Source: Beijerinckiaceae bacterium
GTDB lineage: Bacteria; Pseudomonadota; Alphaproteobacteria; Rhizobiales; Beijerinckiaceae
Direction of reading: 5' to 3'
NCBI GenBank assembly: GCA_947452005.1
Contig: CANGBC010000010.1
Span: 20,549 to 84,548 of the forward strand
Length of the DNA stretch: 64,000 nt
The position numbers and the translations under genes are program-made. The notes beneath the pieces are model-generated. The model did no database searches, had not been told where the DNA came from, and saw only the letters and a list, made by a program, of their open reading frames with translations. Positions 36,610-45,373 of the stretch are shown piece after piece. Each line of letters opens with the position of its first letter. The stretch's first letter is position 1.

Positions 36610-37320
36610 ATGGAAGCCCGGCAAATTATGACGTCCCCCGTCCTCACCATTTCGCCCGGCGCCACATTGCGCCAGGCCATTGAGATGATGCTGGAAAAAC
36701 GCGTGAGCGGTTTGCCCGTGGTCGATGAAATCGGCCAGCTCGTTGGGCTTATCAGTGAAGGCGATCTGCTGCACCGCTCGGAAATAGGCACGGAAAAACA
36801 TCGCTCAAAATGGCTCGACTTTCTCTTGGGGCCAGCCCGCAGCGCCAATGATTATGTGCACGCCCATTCGCGCCGCATCGGCGATGTGATGACAACCGAA
36901 CTGGTCACAGCCGAGGAATCGACATCGCTCGAAGACATTGTCCGGCTGATGGAGAAACGAAACATCAAACGCATTCCCATTTTGCGCGATGGTGGCGTGT
37001 CGGGCATCATCACCCGCTCAGATCTCTTGCGCGCTTTTGTGACGGCAACGGATGCGATCAATGCGAAAAGCGCGAGCGACGACGACATCCGCCAATGCGT
37101 TCTGGACACGATCGACGCGCAAGGCTGGGCGCCCGCTGGTTCCATCCATGTGAAAGTCGTGGATGGTCACGTGACCTTGTCGGGCACGATTTTTGAGGAG
37201 AGCGAGCGCGACGCCATTCGTGTCTGCGCTGAAAACCAGCCCGGCGTGACCGGCGTGACAGACGATCTCATCTGGGTTGAGACAACCACGGGCGATTTCA
37301 TCGCTCCGAGCGCGTCGTGA
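36610..37320 (+). CDS. CBS-domain pair plus BON domain protein
   Basis: A 236-residue cytoplasmic protein with two CBS domains (MTSPVLTISPGATLRQAIEM... residues 6-60, and MTTELVTAEESTSLEDIVRL... residues 95-150) and a C-terminal BON domain (GSIHVKVVDGHVTLSGTIFE). CBS pairs bind adenine nucleotides and act as energy sensors; BON domains usually bind membranes or lipids. The partner is unknown. GGAGG four bases before ATG 36610 decides the start. It follows opgH by 82 bases and may share its promoter, which would link it to envelope stress, but this is inference. It ends three bases from the convergent MFS gene. Confidence 0.88.
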   Translation: MEARQIMTSPVLTISPGATLRQAIEMMLEKRVSGLPVVDEIGQLVGLISEGDLLHRSEIGTEKHRSKWLDFLLGPARSANDYVHAHSRRIGDVMTTELVTAEESTSLEDIVRLMEKRNIKRIPILRDGGVSGIITRSDLLRAFVTATDAINAKSASDDDIRQCVLDTIDAQGWAPAGSIHVKVVDGHVTLSGTIFEESERDAIRVCAENQPGVTGVTDDLIWVETTTGDFIAPSAS

Positions 37321-37323
37321 GTC

Positions 37324-38553
37324 TCAAATTTTCTGGCGGTCGCGCAGGCCGGGGAATAGGCGCATCCAGACGAGTGCGGCCACAATCGCGCTGACGCCAC
37401 CAAAGATGACCGTTGGCACCGCGCCAATGAACAGCGCGAGGGCGCCCGATTCAAACTCGCCCAATTGATTGGACGTGCCCGTCAAAATCGTATGCACGGC
37501 GATGACGCGACCACGCATGTCGTTGGGCGTCTCGCTCTGGATCAGCGATTGGCGTATGACCACGCTCACCATATCTGCCGCGCCCAAAGTCAGCAGGAAG
37601 AGGGCCGCCGGAATAATGTTGGTGGACAGGCCAAAGCCCACGGTGCAGGCGCCATAAATCATCACGCAGATGAACATGGTGCGCCCCGCATGGCTTCGCA
37701 AAGGATAATGTGCCAGCACCAGCGCCGCACAAATCGAGCCCACCGACGACATGGAGCGCAACAGCCCGAGCCCCCAAGCGTCGGTTTCGAAAATATCCTT
37801 GGCGAAAACTGGCAGCAAAGCCGTCGCGCCACCCAGAAGAACAGCGACCAGATCCAGCGTGATCGCGCCGAGGATCACAGGCTGCGTCCAGATGAATTTA
37901 TATCCTGCGACAATCACCGACCATGTCGCGCGAATTTTTTCAGCACGCGGCGGGCGGGCCCGAATGACCCAAGCGCCACCCACTGACAGAATGAAACAGG
38001 CAATCGCGAAAGCGAAGGGCACGGCCGGATCAACCGCCACAAGCACACCGCCCAATGCCGGACCACTGACGCTGGCCACCTGATTGGTCGTGTTGTTCCA
38101 CGCCACAGCGCTTTGATATTCTTCATCCGGCACAAGATTGGTCATCAAGGCCTGGCCTGCCGGATTGGCAAAAGCGCGCGCGGACCCCAACAGCACCACG
38201 GTGAGATAGATCGGCAGCATGCGCCCAGGTGCCAGAGCGCCGCCCAGCACCAAGGCCAACATCAACGCGCCACAAAACACCATCACGCCGCAAGACAGGA
38301 GAATGATGCGACGACGATCATAGCGGTCAGCTGCCGGGCCGGTGACAAGTGACAAAGGCACCGTTGGGATGAAAGCGCACAGGCCAATCAGGCCCAGCGC
38401 CAAAGTGTCTTTGGTGACGAGATAGACGAGCCATGCAATGGCGACATTTTGCACCTGCAGGCCAAGCGTCCACAAAAAGCGGCATGTGACAAAGGCCCGA
38501 AAATCATGGTGCCGAAACACCGCGCGCCCGCCCTTGGCTTCCTGATCACTCAT
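37324..38553 (-). CDS. MFS transporter (EntS/MFS_3-like exporter)
   Basis: A roughly 409-residue, twelve-helix major facilitator. Typical signs are AADRYDRRRIILLS (loop 2-3 motif A, GxxxDRxxRR type), the starting segment FRHHDFRAFVTCRFLWTLGL and NATNQVASVSGPALGGVL-like text (here NTTNQVASVSGPALGGVL). The pattern resembles EntS and related exporters. Three starts are possible: GTG 38595, overlapping the upstream synthetase gene; ATG 38565; and ATG 38553 (MSDQEAKGG). None has an ideal ribosome site. It lies directly downstream of the acyl-CoA synthetase gene and is likely co-transcribed. The substrate is unknown. Confidence 0.88.
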   Translation of the reverse strand: MSDQEAKGGRAVFRHHDFRAFVTCRFLWTLGLQVQNVAIAWLVYLVTKDTLALGLIGLCAFIPTVPLSLVTGPAADRYDRRRIILLSCGVMVFCGALMLALVLGGALAPGRMLPIYLTVVLLGSARAFANPAGQALMTNLVPDEEYQSAVAWNNTTNQVASVSGPALGGVLVAVDPAVPFAFAIACFILSVGGAWVIRARPPRAEKIRATWSVIVAGYKFIWTQPVILGAITLDLVAVLLGGATALLPVFAKDIFETDAWGLGLLRSMSSVGSICAALVLAHYPLRSHAGRTMFICVMIYGACTVGFGLSTNIIPAALFLLTLGAADMVSVVIRQSLIQSETPNDMRGRVIAVHTILTGTSNQLGEFESGALALFIGAVPTVIFGGVSAIVAALVWMRLFPGLRDRQKI

Positions 38554-38585
38554 GCTGCTTCTCATCCCCTCACGCCTGCCCGGCT

Positions 38586-40664
38586 CTAGCGCCACAGCAC
38601 GCGGATGTCGAGAGCCACCACGCCACGGCCATTCTCGCGGGCCACAAGCGGATTGATTTCGATGTCTGAAATCTTTTCGCGATGATCGAGGAAGAAACGA
38701 CCAAGGGCCGCTGATGTCTTGACCAGCGCCGCCTGATCAGCGGCAGGCCGCCCGCGATAGCCCGCCAGTAATTTCGCGAGTTTGAGCGAAGAGATGCGCT
38801 GTGCGATCTCGTCTTCCTCCAGCGGCAACATGGCGAGCGCCACATCTTCCAGCAATTCGACCAGCACGCCGCCCGAGCCCACCAGCAACATCGGGCCATA
38901 AAGCGCATCCTCGCGCGCGCCCACAATGGCTTCGACGCCACCTGTCACCATTTCATGCACTTCAATGCCATCAATGCGCGCATCAGCTTTATAGGCTTTG
39001 GCGTTGGCCAAGATCTGCGTTGCGGCTGCCTCGACACTTGCCGCGTCGCGCAGGTCGAGCATCACGCCGCCAGCTTCCGTCTTGTGCAGAATGTCGGCGG
39101 AGCGGATTTTCAGCACAACAGGGAAGCCAATCTTTACTGCCTGCGCTGCTGCCTCTTGTGGTGTCTTGGCCAGCGCTTGTGCTGGCGCATGTATTCCATA
39201 GGCAGCGAGTTTTTCGTTCAGGTTATCGGGCGACAGATCCGATTTGGGTGCGGGCCCCGGCAGACGCGGGCTTTTGCCTTGGCGTTGTGCATGGAACCAC
39301 AGCGCATTGATCGCACGCAGAGAGGGCTGCAATTCCTGCAAGAAGGGGAAGCCCGCTTCCTGCTGCATCAGCTGCGCTTCTTGTGTCATCGGATAAGACA
39401 TGCGCGCGAAGCCAATCACCGGCTTGTCGGTTGCCTCATGCATGGCGCGCAAGAGCGCGGTCTCTTCCCAGACCTTAGTGCGCTTGCCCGGCAATTGCGC
39501 GGCCCAAGCCAGAACGTCAACATTGGGATCAGCCGCGACAATGGCGCACAGATCAGCGGCTGCTTTCAGATTGGATGGAATGCCAACATCGAGCGGATTA
39601 CGCGGCTTGATCTCGTCTTGCATGTAAGGGCGCAAGGCTGCGTCAGTCTGCGGCGAGAATTGTGCCAGCGTCGCGCCTTCTGTCTCGACATAATCATAGA
39701 GCATGTCGACGGTGCCACCGGACGTGGTGACAAAACCAATGCGCGGCCCCTTGGGGCGGCGCGGTGACTGGAAGGCCAGTGTGGCTTCCACCATGTCGTC
39801 GAGATTTTCGCAGCGAATAATGCCGTGGCGCTCACACATGGCGAGATAGGCAGCATAATCACCCGCAATGGCGCCGGTATGCGATTGCGCAGCATCGCGT
39901 GAATTCTGCGTCTGGCCGGTCTTCAAGGTCAGGATTGGTTTGCCAGCCTCAAGCGCGCGCGCAGCCGCTTTCATAAACGCCTTGGGGCGACGAATGCCTT
40001 CAACAAAGCAGACGATCTGTTTGGTGTGTTCATCATCAACAAGGAAGTTGATGTAATCGGCCAGATCAAGATCCAGCTCATTGCCTGACGAAATGCCGTA
40101 GGAATAGCGCAAGCCGCGCGAGGCACCGGTCTTCATGAAAAACTGCAGCGTGCCACCGGATTGGAACACGCAAGCGACAGAACCAGGTTCCAGCTTGGCG
40201 AGATCGGGATTGGGATAGGCAAAGAGCTTTTCGCGATATGAATGCGCGCCCATGCAATTGGGGCCAGCCAGCCGCAGGTTCGTGCGCGCCAGAACCTCGC
40301 GCACCGTGCGACCACGTGCCTGCGAGGCTTCATCAGCGCCATCGCCCACGCCGCCTGCGTAAATCGTCATGGATTTCACGCCACGCGCGGCACCATCTTC
40401 CACCACAGCAGGCACAGCATCGGCTGGCACAATGACAATGGCATGATCGACGGGCTCAGGCAGATCGCGCAGCGAGGGATAGGCTTTCTCACCGAAGACT
40501 TCCGCCTGACGCGGATTGATCAGATAGATTTTGCCGTCATAGCCTTGGTCGCGCATGGCACCCAGAATTTGCCCGGGCCAGCGTCCCCGCTCGGAAGCGC
40601 CCACCAGCGCAACAGAGCGCGCGCGCAGCGTATGTTCGACAGAGCGGAAATCATCCCCAGACAT
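38586..40664 (-). CDS. Acetate--CoA ligase family protein (ADP-forming acyl-CoA synthetase)
   Basis: A 692-residue fused enzyme: CoA-binding domain (ALVGASERGRWPGQIL), succinyl-CoA-ligase-like domain with the phosphohistidine region SHTGAIAGDYAAY, and a C-terminal ATP-grasp domain (FPVVLKIRSADILHKTEAGG; ISDIEINPLVA). Such fusions form acyl-CoA from an acid with ATP to ADP, or act in degradation of aromatic or branched acids. Pat-type protein acetyltransferases share the first part but have an extra GNAT domain, absent here. The downstream MFS gene probably belongs to the same transcript. The acyl substrate is not predictable. Confidence 0.9.
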   Translation of the reverse strand: MSGDDFRSVEHTLRARSVALVGASERGRWPGQILGAMRDQGYDGKIYLINPRQAEVFGEKAYPSLRDLPEPVDHAIVIVPADAVPAVVEDGAARGVKSMTIYAGGVGDGADEASQARGRTVREVLARTNLRLAGPNCMGAHSYREKLFAYPNPDLAKLEPGSVACVFQSGGTLQFFMKTGASRGLRYSYGISSGNELDLDLADYINFLVDDEHTKQIVCFVEGIRRPKAFMKAAARALEAGKPILTLKTGQTQNSRDAAQSHTGAIAGDYAAYLAMCERHGIIRCENLDDMVEATLAFQSPRRPKGPRIGFVTTSGGTVDMLYDYVETEGATLAQFSPQTDAALRPYMQDEIKPRNPLDVGIPSNLKAAADLCAIVAADPNVDVLAWAAQLPGKRTKVWEETALLRAMHEATDKPVIGFARMSYPMTQEAQLMQQEAGFPFLQELQPSLRAINALWFHAQRQGKSPRLPGPAPKSDLSPDNLNEKLAAYGIHAPAQALAKTPQEAAAQAVKIGFPVVLKIRSADILHKTEAGGVMLDLRDAASVEAAATQILANAKAYKADARIDGIEVHEMVTGGVEAIVGAREDALYGPMLLVGSGGVLVELLEDVALAMLPLEEDEIAQRISSLKLAKLLAGYRGRPAADQAALVKTSAALGRFFLDHREKISDIEINPLVARENGRGVVALDIRVLWR

Positions 40665-40739
40665 ATGCGTCTCCCTTTTCTTGTTCTTGTTGGCCGCAAC
40701 CTCTGACGGGCGTTCAGCCTTGGCTTATTCTAAGTGCGT

Positions 40740-41423
40740 TCAGCGCAGATCCGCAATCTCGGCGATGAGTTTGCGCAGGACAGCATCCCCGAATGTCTCA
40801 AAATTCTTCGCCACGATCATAAAAGCCCCCTCGCCCCCGATGACCTCCTGCTCATAATGCTGATCAAGATAGGGCTCAAAAGCCAGAATCGGCAGGCCAT
40901 TGATGACAATGCCCTGTGCCACGGCGGCATCGCGGGCTACGCGCGCCATGCGCCCGCTCGTGTTCTCGCCATCGCCAGAGACATCAATCACCCGGCGCGC
41001 AGCCTGATGGGGCGCTTCTTCCAACATGCGCACACCGTGATCAATCGCCCCGCTGATGGATGTGCCGCCGCCAAACAGCTGGCGCGGCCCCTCCTCAATC
41101 GCTTTGGCAAACGCCTCGGCGCTGGCTTGATCGCGGATGATCGTCCAGCCCACGGACTCACGCTGCAAGAAAGGGCCGGTCCATTGGAACATCTGCACAG
41201 CAATGGCGCCGCGCATGCCCGATTGAATGGCGCGCCACACACGTGGATTGCGGAAGGCTTCCACATAGCCGCGTTTTTGCAATTCGAAACGGGGTTGATT
41301 GACGCTGCCGGAGGCATCGACAGCCAGCACCAGCGCGAGATCGACCTCTTCAGCGCGCGCACCAAGGGGCTGCGCGACATGTGTAGAAAATAGAATGACG
41401 AGCGCAACAAGCCAACGCTGCAT
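40740..41423 (-). CDS. DUF1194 von Willebrand factor A-type exported protein
   Basis: A 227-residue protein with a signal peptide (residues 1-24, LVALVILFSTHVAQPLGARA) and a VWA fold: the MIDAS motif DASGSVN follows VDLALVLAV, with FGGGTSISGAIDHG and RRVIDVSGDGENTSG downstream. The family is widespread in Alphaproteobacteria with unknown function; it probably binds a metal and a protein ligand outside the inner membrane. ATG at 41423 has GGAGG four bases upstream. The longer frame from 41483 starts inside a REP-like repeat (its LDCFASLAMT text is repeat-encoded), so it is rejected. Confidence 0.9.
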   Translation of the reverse strand: MQRWLVALVILFSTHVAQPLGARAEEVDLALVLAVDASGSVNQPRFELQKRGYVEAFRNPRVWRAIQSGMRGAIAVQMFQWTGPFLQRESVGWTIIRDQASAEAFAKAIEEGPRQLFGGGTSISGAIDHGVRMLEEAPHQAARRVIDVSGDGENTSGRMARVARDAAVAQGIVINGLPILAFEPYLDQHYEQEVIGGEGAFMIVAKNFETFGDAVLRKLIAEIADLR

Positions 41424-41435
41424 AACGCCTCCCGC

Positions 41436-41517
41436 CGTCATTGCGAGCGAAGCGAAGCAATCCAGATGCGTCACGCGAGGCATGGATTGCTTCGTCGCTT
41501 CGCTCCTCGCAATGACG
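41436..41517. repeat. REP-like dispersed inverted repeat, copy 4
   Basis: Arms at 41436-41466 and 41482-41517 (CGTCATTGCGAGCG...GCAATCCAGA and ATGGATTGC...CTCGCAATGACG) lie between two minus-strand genes; a partial extra GAGCGAAGCGACGAG follows to 41536. Unlike copies 2 and 3, the flanking genes are not convergent. Confidence 0.88.
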
Positions 41518-41542
41518 CAGTGAGCGAAGCGACGAGTTTTAA

Positions 41543-42337
41543 CTAGCCCTTTGCGGCAACAGCGCGCTTGGCGAGAACCGTCACGACATGGGCGCGATAA
41601 TCAGCGCTGGCGTGAATGTCATTGTTGAGGTCGCCGGCATCCACCTTGATGTTCTCAATGGCTTTGGCCGAAAAATCCTTCGCAAGCGCCTCTTCCATCG
41701 CGCTGATGCGGAAAGCGGACGGGCCTGCGCCCGTCACCGCCACACGCACGCCAGCCTTGGTCTGCGCGACAAACACGCCAACCACCGCATAGCCAGACGC
41801 GGGATGACGCAGCTTCTGGTAATGCGACCAGACCGGGATCGGGAAACGCACACCCACAATAATTTCTGATGGCTCCAGCGCGGTCTCAAAGAGGCCCACA
41901 AAGAAATCATCCGCCGCAATCTTGCGCTTGTTGGTGACAAAGGTCGCCCCAAGGCCAACCGTGCCAGCCGGATAATCGGCTGCCGGATCGGCATTGGCGC
42001 AAGAGCCGCCAATCGTGCCGCGATGGCGCACAGCCGGATCACCGATCTGGCCCGCAAGGCTCGCAAGACCGGGAATGAGCTCGCGCACCAGCGCGTTTTC
42101 ATGCACGTCTGCATGGGTTGTCATGGCGCCGATGACGAGCTCATCGCCATCACGGCACACGCCCTTGATGTCGGGCACTTTGGCCAGATCAATGAGATCA
42201 GTCGGCGCGGCAAGGCGCTGCTTCAATGTCGGCAGAAGCGTCATGCCGCCCGACATCAGCTTGGCATCCTCATGCGCCTCGAGAAACTTGGCCGCATCAG
42301 CCACGGAGGCTGGTGTGTGATAGGCAAAATTTTCCAT
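41543..42337 (-). CDS. FAD-binding subunit of a Mo hydroxylase (CoxM-like)
   Basis: A 264-residue medium subunit of a xanthine dehydrogenase/CO dehydrogenase-type enzyme, passing electrons from the iron-sulfur subunit to an acceptor through FAD. It shows the FAD-binding motifs AKLMSGGMTLLPTLKQRL and TIGGSCANADPAADYPAG, and the CO_deh_flav_C region at the C-terminus. Its ATG overlaps the small-subunit stop (1 base), so the genes are coupled. It is the last gene of the L-S-M order here. The family name cox does not imply CO oxidation (see large subunit). Confidence 0.93.
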   Translation of the reverse strand: MENFAYHTPASVADAAKFLEAHEDAKLMSGGMTLLPTLKQRLAAPTDLIDLAKVPDIKGVCRDGDELVIGAMTTHADVHENALVRELIPGLASLAGQIGDPAVRHRGTIGGSCANADPAADYPAGTVGLGATFVTNKRKIAADDFFVGLFETALEPSEIIVGVRFPIPVWSHYQKLRHPASGYAVVGVFVAQTKAGVRVAVTGAGPSAFRISAMEEALAKDFSAKAIENIKVDAGDLNNDIHASADYRAHVVTVLAKRAVAAKG

Positions 42338-42819
42338 CAGGCCTGTTCTCCCGCCATTTTCGCGCTGGCATCCACAATGGCTTCGACAATGCCCTGATAG
42401 CCCGTGCAGCGGCAGATATTGCCTTCGAGCTCCAAGCGCACGGTGTGCTCATCCGCATTGGGGTGACGGCGGCAAATGTCGACGCCCACCATCACCATGC
42501 CCGGCGTACAGAAGCCGCATTGCAGACCATGATGCTCGCGGAAAGCTTCCTGCACAGGGTGCAGCGTTCCATCTGCCTTAGCGAGACCTTCAATGGTGAG
42601 GATCTCTTTACCGACCGCCTGAACGGCCAGCATGGTGCAGCTCTTCACCGCCTTGCCATCGACATGCACGGTGCAGCAACCACATTGCGTGGTGTCGCAA
42701 CCGACATGCGTGCCGGTGAGCTTCTGATGGTCGCGGATAAATTCAACGAGGAGCGTGCGCGCTTCGACTTGTCCCGAAACGGCCTTCCCGTTGATCGTCA
42801 TGTTCACATTGATGAGCAC
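42337..42819 (-). CDS. [2Fe-2S] subunit of a Mo hydroxylase (CoxS-like)
   Basis: A 160-residue iron-sulfur subunit. The plant-ferredoxin cluster cysteines are C41, C46, C49 and C61 ([22 protein letters not shown] region), and the second cluster is in QCGFCTPGM and [13 protein letters not shown] at 42819 with AGAGG six bases upstream ([11 protein letters not shown]) is preferred; ATG 42849 and ATG 42801 are alternatives. It shares a transcript with the large and FAD subunits. Confidence 0.93.
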   Translation of the reverse strand: MLINVNMTINGKAVSGQVEARTLLVEFIRDHQKLTGTHVGCDTTQCGCCTVHVDGKAVKSCTMLAVQAVGKEILTIEGLAKADGTLHPVQEAFREHHGLQCGFCTPGMVMVGVDICRRHPNADEHTVRLELEGNICRCTGYQGIVEAIVDASAKMAGEQA

Positions 42820-42849
42820 GATAAACCTCTTGTCGTCTTGATGGGGCAA

Positions 42850-45183
42850 TCAGGCTGCTGTTGCAGCCTTGGCCTTTTGAATGGTGTTCCAGACGCGGTC
42901 CGGCGTCAGTGGCATGTCGATGTGGCGGATGCCATAGTCTTTCAGCGCGTCACAAACGGCCGAGACGAACGCGCCCGGTGCACCACAGGCACCGGCTTCA
43001 CCCGCGCCCTTGACGCCCAGATCATTGGTCTTGCAAGCCACTTCATTGAAGAGCGCATCAATCATCGACAGATGATGCGCACGTGGCATGCCGTAATCCA
43101 TGAAGGAGCCAGTCACGAGCTGACCTTCGTCATCATAGACCGTCATTTCCGTCATCGCCTGACCAATGCCCTGTGCGACACCGCCATAGACCTGACCATG
43201 CACGATGAAAGGATTGAGCACTTTGCCGCAATCATCCACCGCGATGTAATTCAGCATTTCGATCTTGCCGAGATCAGGGTCCACTTCCACTTCGATCACA
43301 TGCGTGCCGTTGGGATAGTTGAATTCTTCCGGATCACGCTTGAGGAAATAGCTTTCATCCAAGCCAGGCTCGACTCCATCGGGGAGATTCTTCAGCTCAT
43401 AAGAGGCTTTTGCCACTTCGGCCATCGTCACCGACGACGTGCCCGCGCTGAACACGCCCGCATCAAAGCTCACTTTTTCAGGCTCTGCCTGCATGAGATT
43501 GGCGGCGATCTTCGTGCCCTTCTCGACAATGCGTTTGGCCGAGCGTTGCAGACCCACACCACCCATCCAAGATGAGCGCGAACCGAATGTGCCAGCGGCT
43601 TCCTTCGGCATGATCTTTGTGTCGCCCTGAATGAGCGAGACGTTTTCAAACGGAATGCCGAGGAACGTCTGGATCAATTGCGCCCAGACTGTCTCATGGC
43701 CTTGGCCATGTGAATGGGTGCCAGCATAAACAACCGCCTTGCCCTCAGGCGTCACCTGAATGCGCATCTCTTCGGTCGGACGGCCGCCTGACGGCTCAAC
43801 GAAATTCGACAGACCAATGCCGCGCAGCTTGCCGCGCTTGGCGCTCTCAGCGCGGCGTGCTTCAAAGCCCGCCCAGTCAGCGGCTTTCATCGCCATATCC
43901 ATATTGCCGATGAAATCACCGGAATCGATCAGCATGCCCATCTGCGTGCGATAAGGCATTTGATCTTGGCGGATGACATTGCGGCGGCGAATTTCATCGC
44001 GCGCCAGACCTGTCGCATCAGCCGCCGCATCCATCAGGCGTTCCATCAGGAAGTTGGCTTCCGGACGACCCGCGCCGCGATAGGTATCGGTCGGCACCGT
44101 GTTGGAGAGAACCGGCTTCACCGAGAAATAGAAATTTTCGATGTCATAGACGCCGGGAATAATACGGCCACCGCCGTTGATCGGCAGGCGCGGACCATTT
44201 TCGGCAAAGTACGCGCCGCAATTCACAATGGTCCAGACTTTCAGCGCGACTACGCGGCCATTGGCATCAAGGCCAAGCTCGGCATGGTTGATCTGGTCGC
44301 GACCATGATAATCGGACACGAACGTTTCGGAGCGATCACCGCGCCATTTCACTGGGCGGCCAATCTTGCGGGTTGCCCATGAGACGACACCCAGTTCCGG
44401 ATAAAGCTTGCCGCGAATACCAAAGCCACCGCCGACATCAGCCGAGATGACGCGCACCTTGTCGGCTGGCAGATTCATCACGGTCTTGGCCAGACCCTGC
44501 TGAATGCGCCGACCACCTTGGGTGGGTGCATAAATGGTCAGTTCGCCATCGGCCCAATTGGCGACCGCGCAACGCGGCTCCATCGGATTGGGCACAACGC
44601 GGTTGTTGACGATGTCCACGACGACGCGCGTCTTGGCCTTGGCCATATGCGCTTCAATTTCGGCTTCGGGACGGTTTTCCCAATGCACGCCAACATTGCT
44701 GCCATGCTGTTCCCAGATGGCGGGGCTATCGGGCGACGCGGCAAAGGCGGTCGAGCCAACGGCGGGCAGTGCGTCATAATCAACCATGACGAGTTCAGCA
44801 GCGGCTTTCGCTTGCGCTTGCGTTTCCGCCAGCACAACGGCGACCATTTCGCCAACGAAGCGCACGCGATCAATCGTCATGAAGTCGCGCTTGGGGCGGA
44901 ACATTTCATTGCCCGCGAGATCTTTGAATTCGACATCGGTGATCAGCGTGCCAACGCCGTCAGCTTTCAGATCCGTGCCGGTAAAGACACCGACAACGCC
45001 GGGGGCCGCTTTGGCGGCCGCTGTGTCGATGGAGAGAATTTTCGCATGGGCCTGCGGCGAGCGCACGAAGGCTGCCCAGACCTGACCGTCGAAATTCACA
45101 TCGTCTGTGTAAGAGCCCTTGCCCGTCAGCAGGCGGACATCTTCCTTGCGGCGAACAGGCTGGCCGATCCCGTACTGTCCCAT
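42850..45183 (-). CDS. Molybdopterin-binding large subunit of a Mo hydroxylase (CoxL form II-like)
   Basis: A 777-residue catalytic subunit with the aldehyde oxidase/xanthine dehydrogenase domains (a/b hammerhead at GKGSYTDDVNFDGQVWAAFV; Mo-cofactor binding from about residue 180). The active-site loop reads TYRGAGRPE, not the VAYRCSFR of genuine CO dehydrogenase, so this is a form II-type enzyme probably oxidising an aldehyde or N-heterocycle. The catalytic glutamate is in GAGEAGACGAPGA. ATG at 45183 gives MGQYGIGQPVRRKEDVRLLT, the family start; the longer frame from 45402 overlaps the divergent promoter region. It is cytoplasmic: no Tat signal. Confidence 0.93.
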   Translation of the reverse strand: MGQYGIGQPVRRKEDVRLLTGKGSYTDDVNFDGQVWAAFVRSPQAHAKILSIDTAAAKAAPGVVGVFTGTDLKADGVGTLITDVEFKDLAGNEMFRPKRDFMTIDRVRFVGEMVAVVLAETQAQAKAAAELVMVDYDALPAVGSTAFAASPDSPAIWEQHGSNVGVHWENRPEAEIEAHMAKAKTRVVVDIVNNRVVPNPMEPRCAVANWADGELTIYAPTQGGRRIQQGLAKTVMNLPADKVRVISADVGGGFGIRGKLYPELGVVSWATRKIGRPVKWRGDRSETFVSDYHGRDQINHAELGLDANGRVVALKVWTIVNCGAYFAENGPRLPINGGGRIIPGVYDIENFYFSVKPVLSNTVPTDTYRGAGRPEANFLMERLMDAAADATGLARDEIRRRNVIRQDQMPYRTQMGMLIDSGDFIGNMDMAMKAADWAGFEARRAESAKRGKLRGIGLSNFVEPSGGRPTEEMRIQVTPEGKAVVYAGTHSHGQGHETVWAQLIQTFLGIPFENVSLIQGDTKIMPKEAAGTFGSRSSWMGGVGLQRSAKRIVEKGTKIAANLMQAEPEKVSFDAGVFSAGTSSVTMAEVAKASYELKNLPDGVEPGLDESYFLKRDPEEFNYPNGTHVIEVEVDPDLGKIEMLNYIAVDDCGKVLNPFIVHGQVYGGVAQGIGQAMTEMTVYDDEGQLVTGSFMDYGMPRAHHLSMIDALFNEVACKTNDLGVKGAGEAGACGAPGAFVSAVCDALKDYGIRHIDMPLTPDRVWNTIQKAKAATAA

Positions 45184-45373
45184 GATGACTTTCTTCTCCC
45201 TTGTGCCCAGTGGTCCCGGGTCTCCTCCCCTTGTTCCTAAAGAGAGATCAGCCCCCCGGCAAGCCCGGGCGCAAGGGGCACTGCTCAAGTTGACTTCTAG
45301 GCCGCGCAAAGCCCAAATCGCCCCCTCAACAGGGCCCACAAGGCCCCCAAGAAAATGACAGGGAGATGACCAC

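Noticed and set aside
41424..41483. Longer N-terminus of the DUF1194 protein (20 extra residues)
   Set aside because: The extra sequence is encoded by a REP-like repeat and lacks a ribosome site; ATG 41423 has GGAGG and a proper signal peptide.
18289..41517. REP-like copies read at first as CRISPR-like or IS ends
   Set aside because: No regular spacing, no spacers and no transposase nearby; the units are paired inverted repeats.
42226..43575. 449-codon frame antisense to the Mo hydroxylase genes
   Set aside because: Histidine/arginine-rich shadow text; three genuine subunits occupy the opposite strand.
42850..45183. Carbon monoxide dehydrogenase (coxL)
   Set aside because: The active-site loop lacks the VAYRCSFR motif of true CO dehydrogenase.
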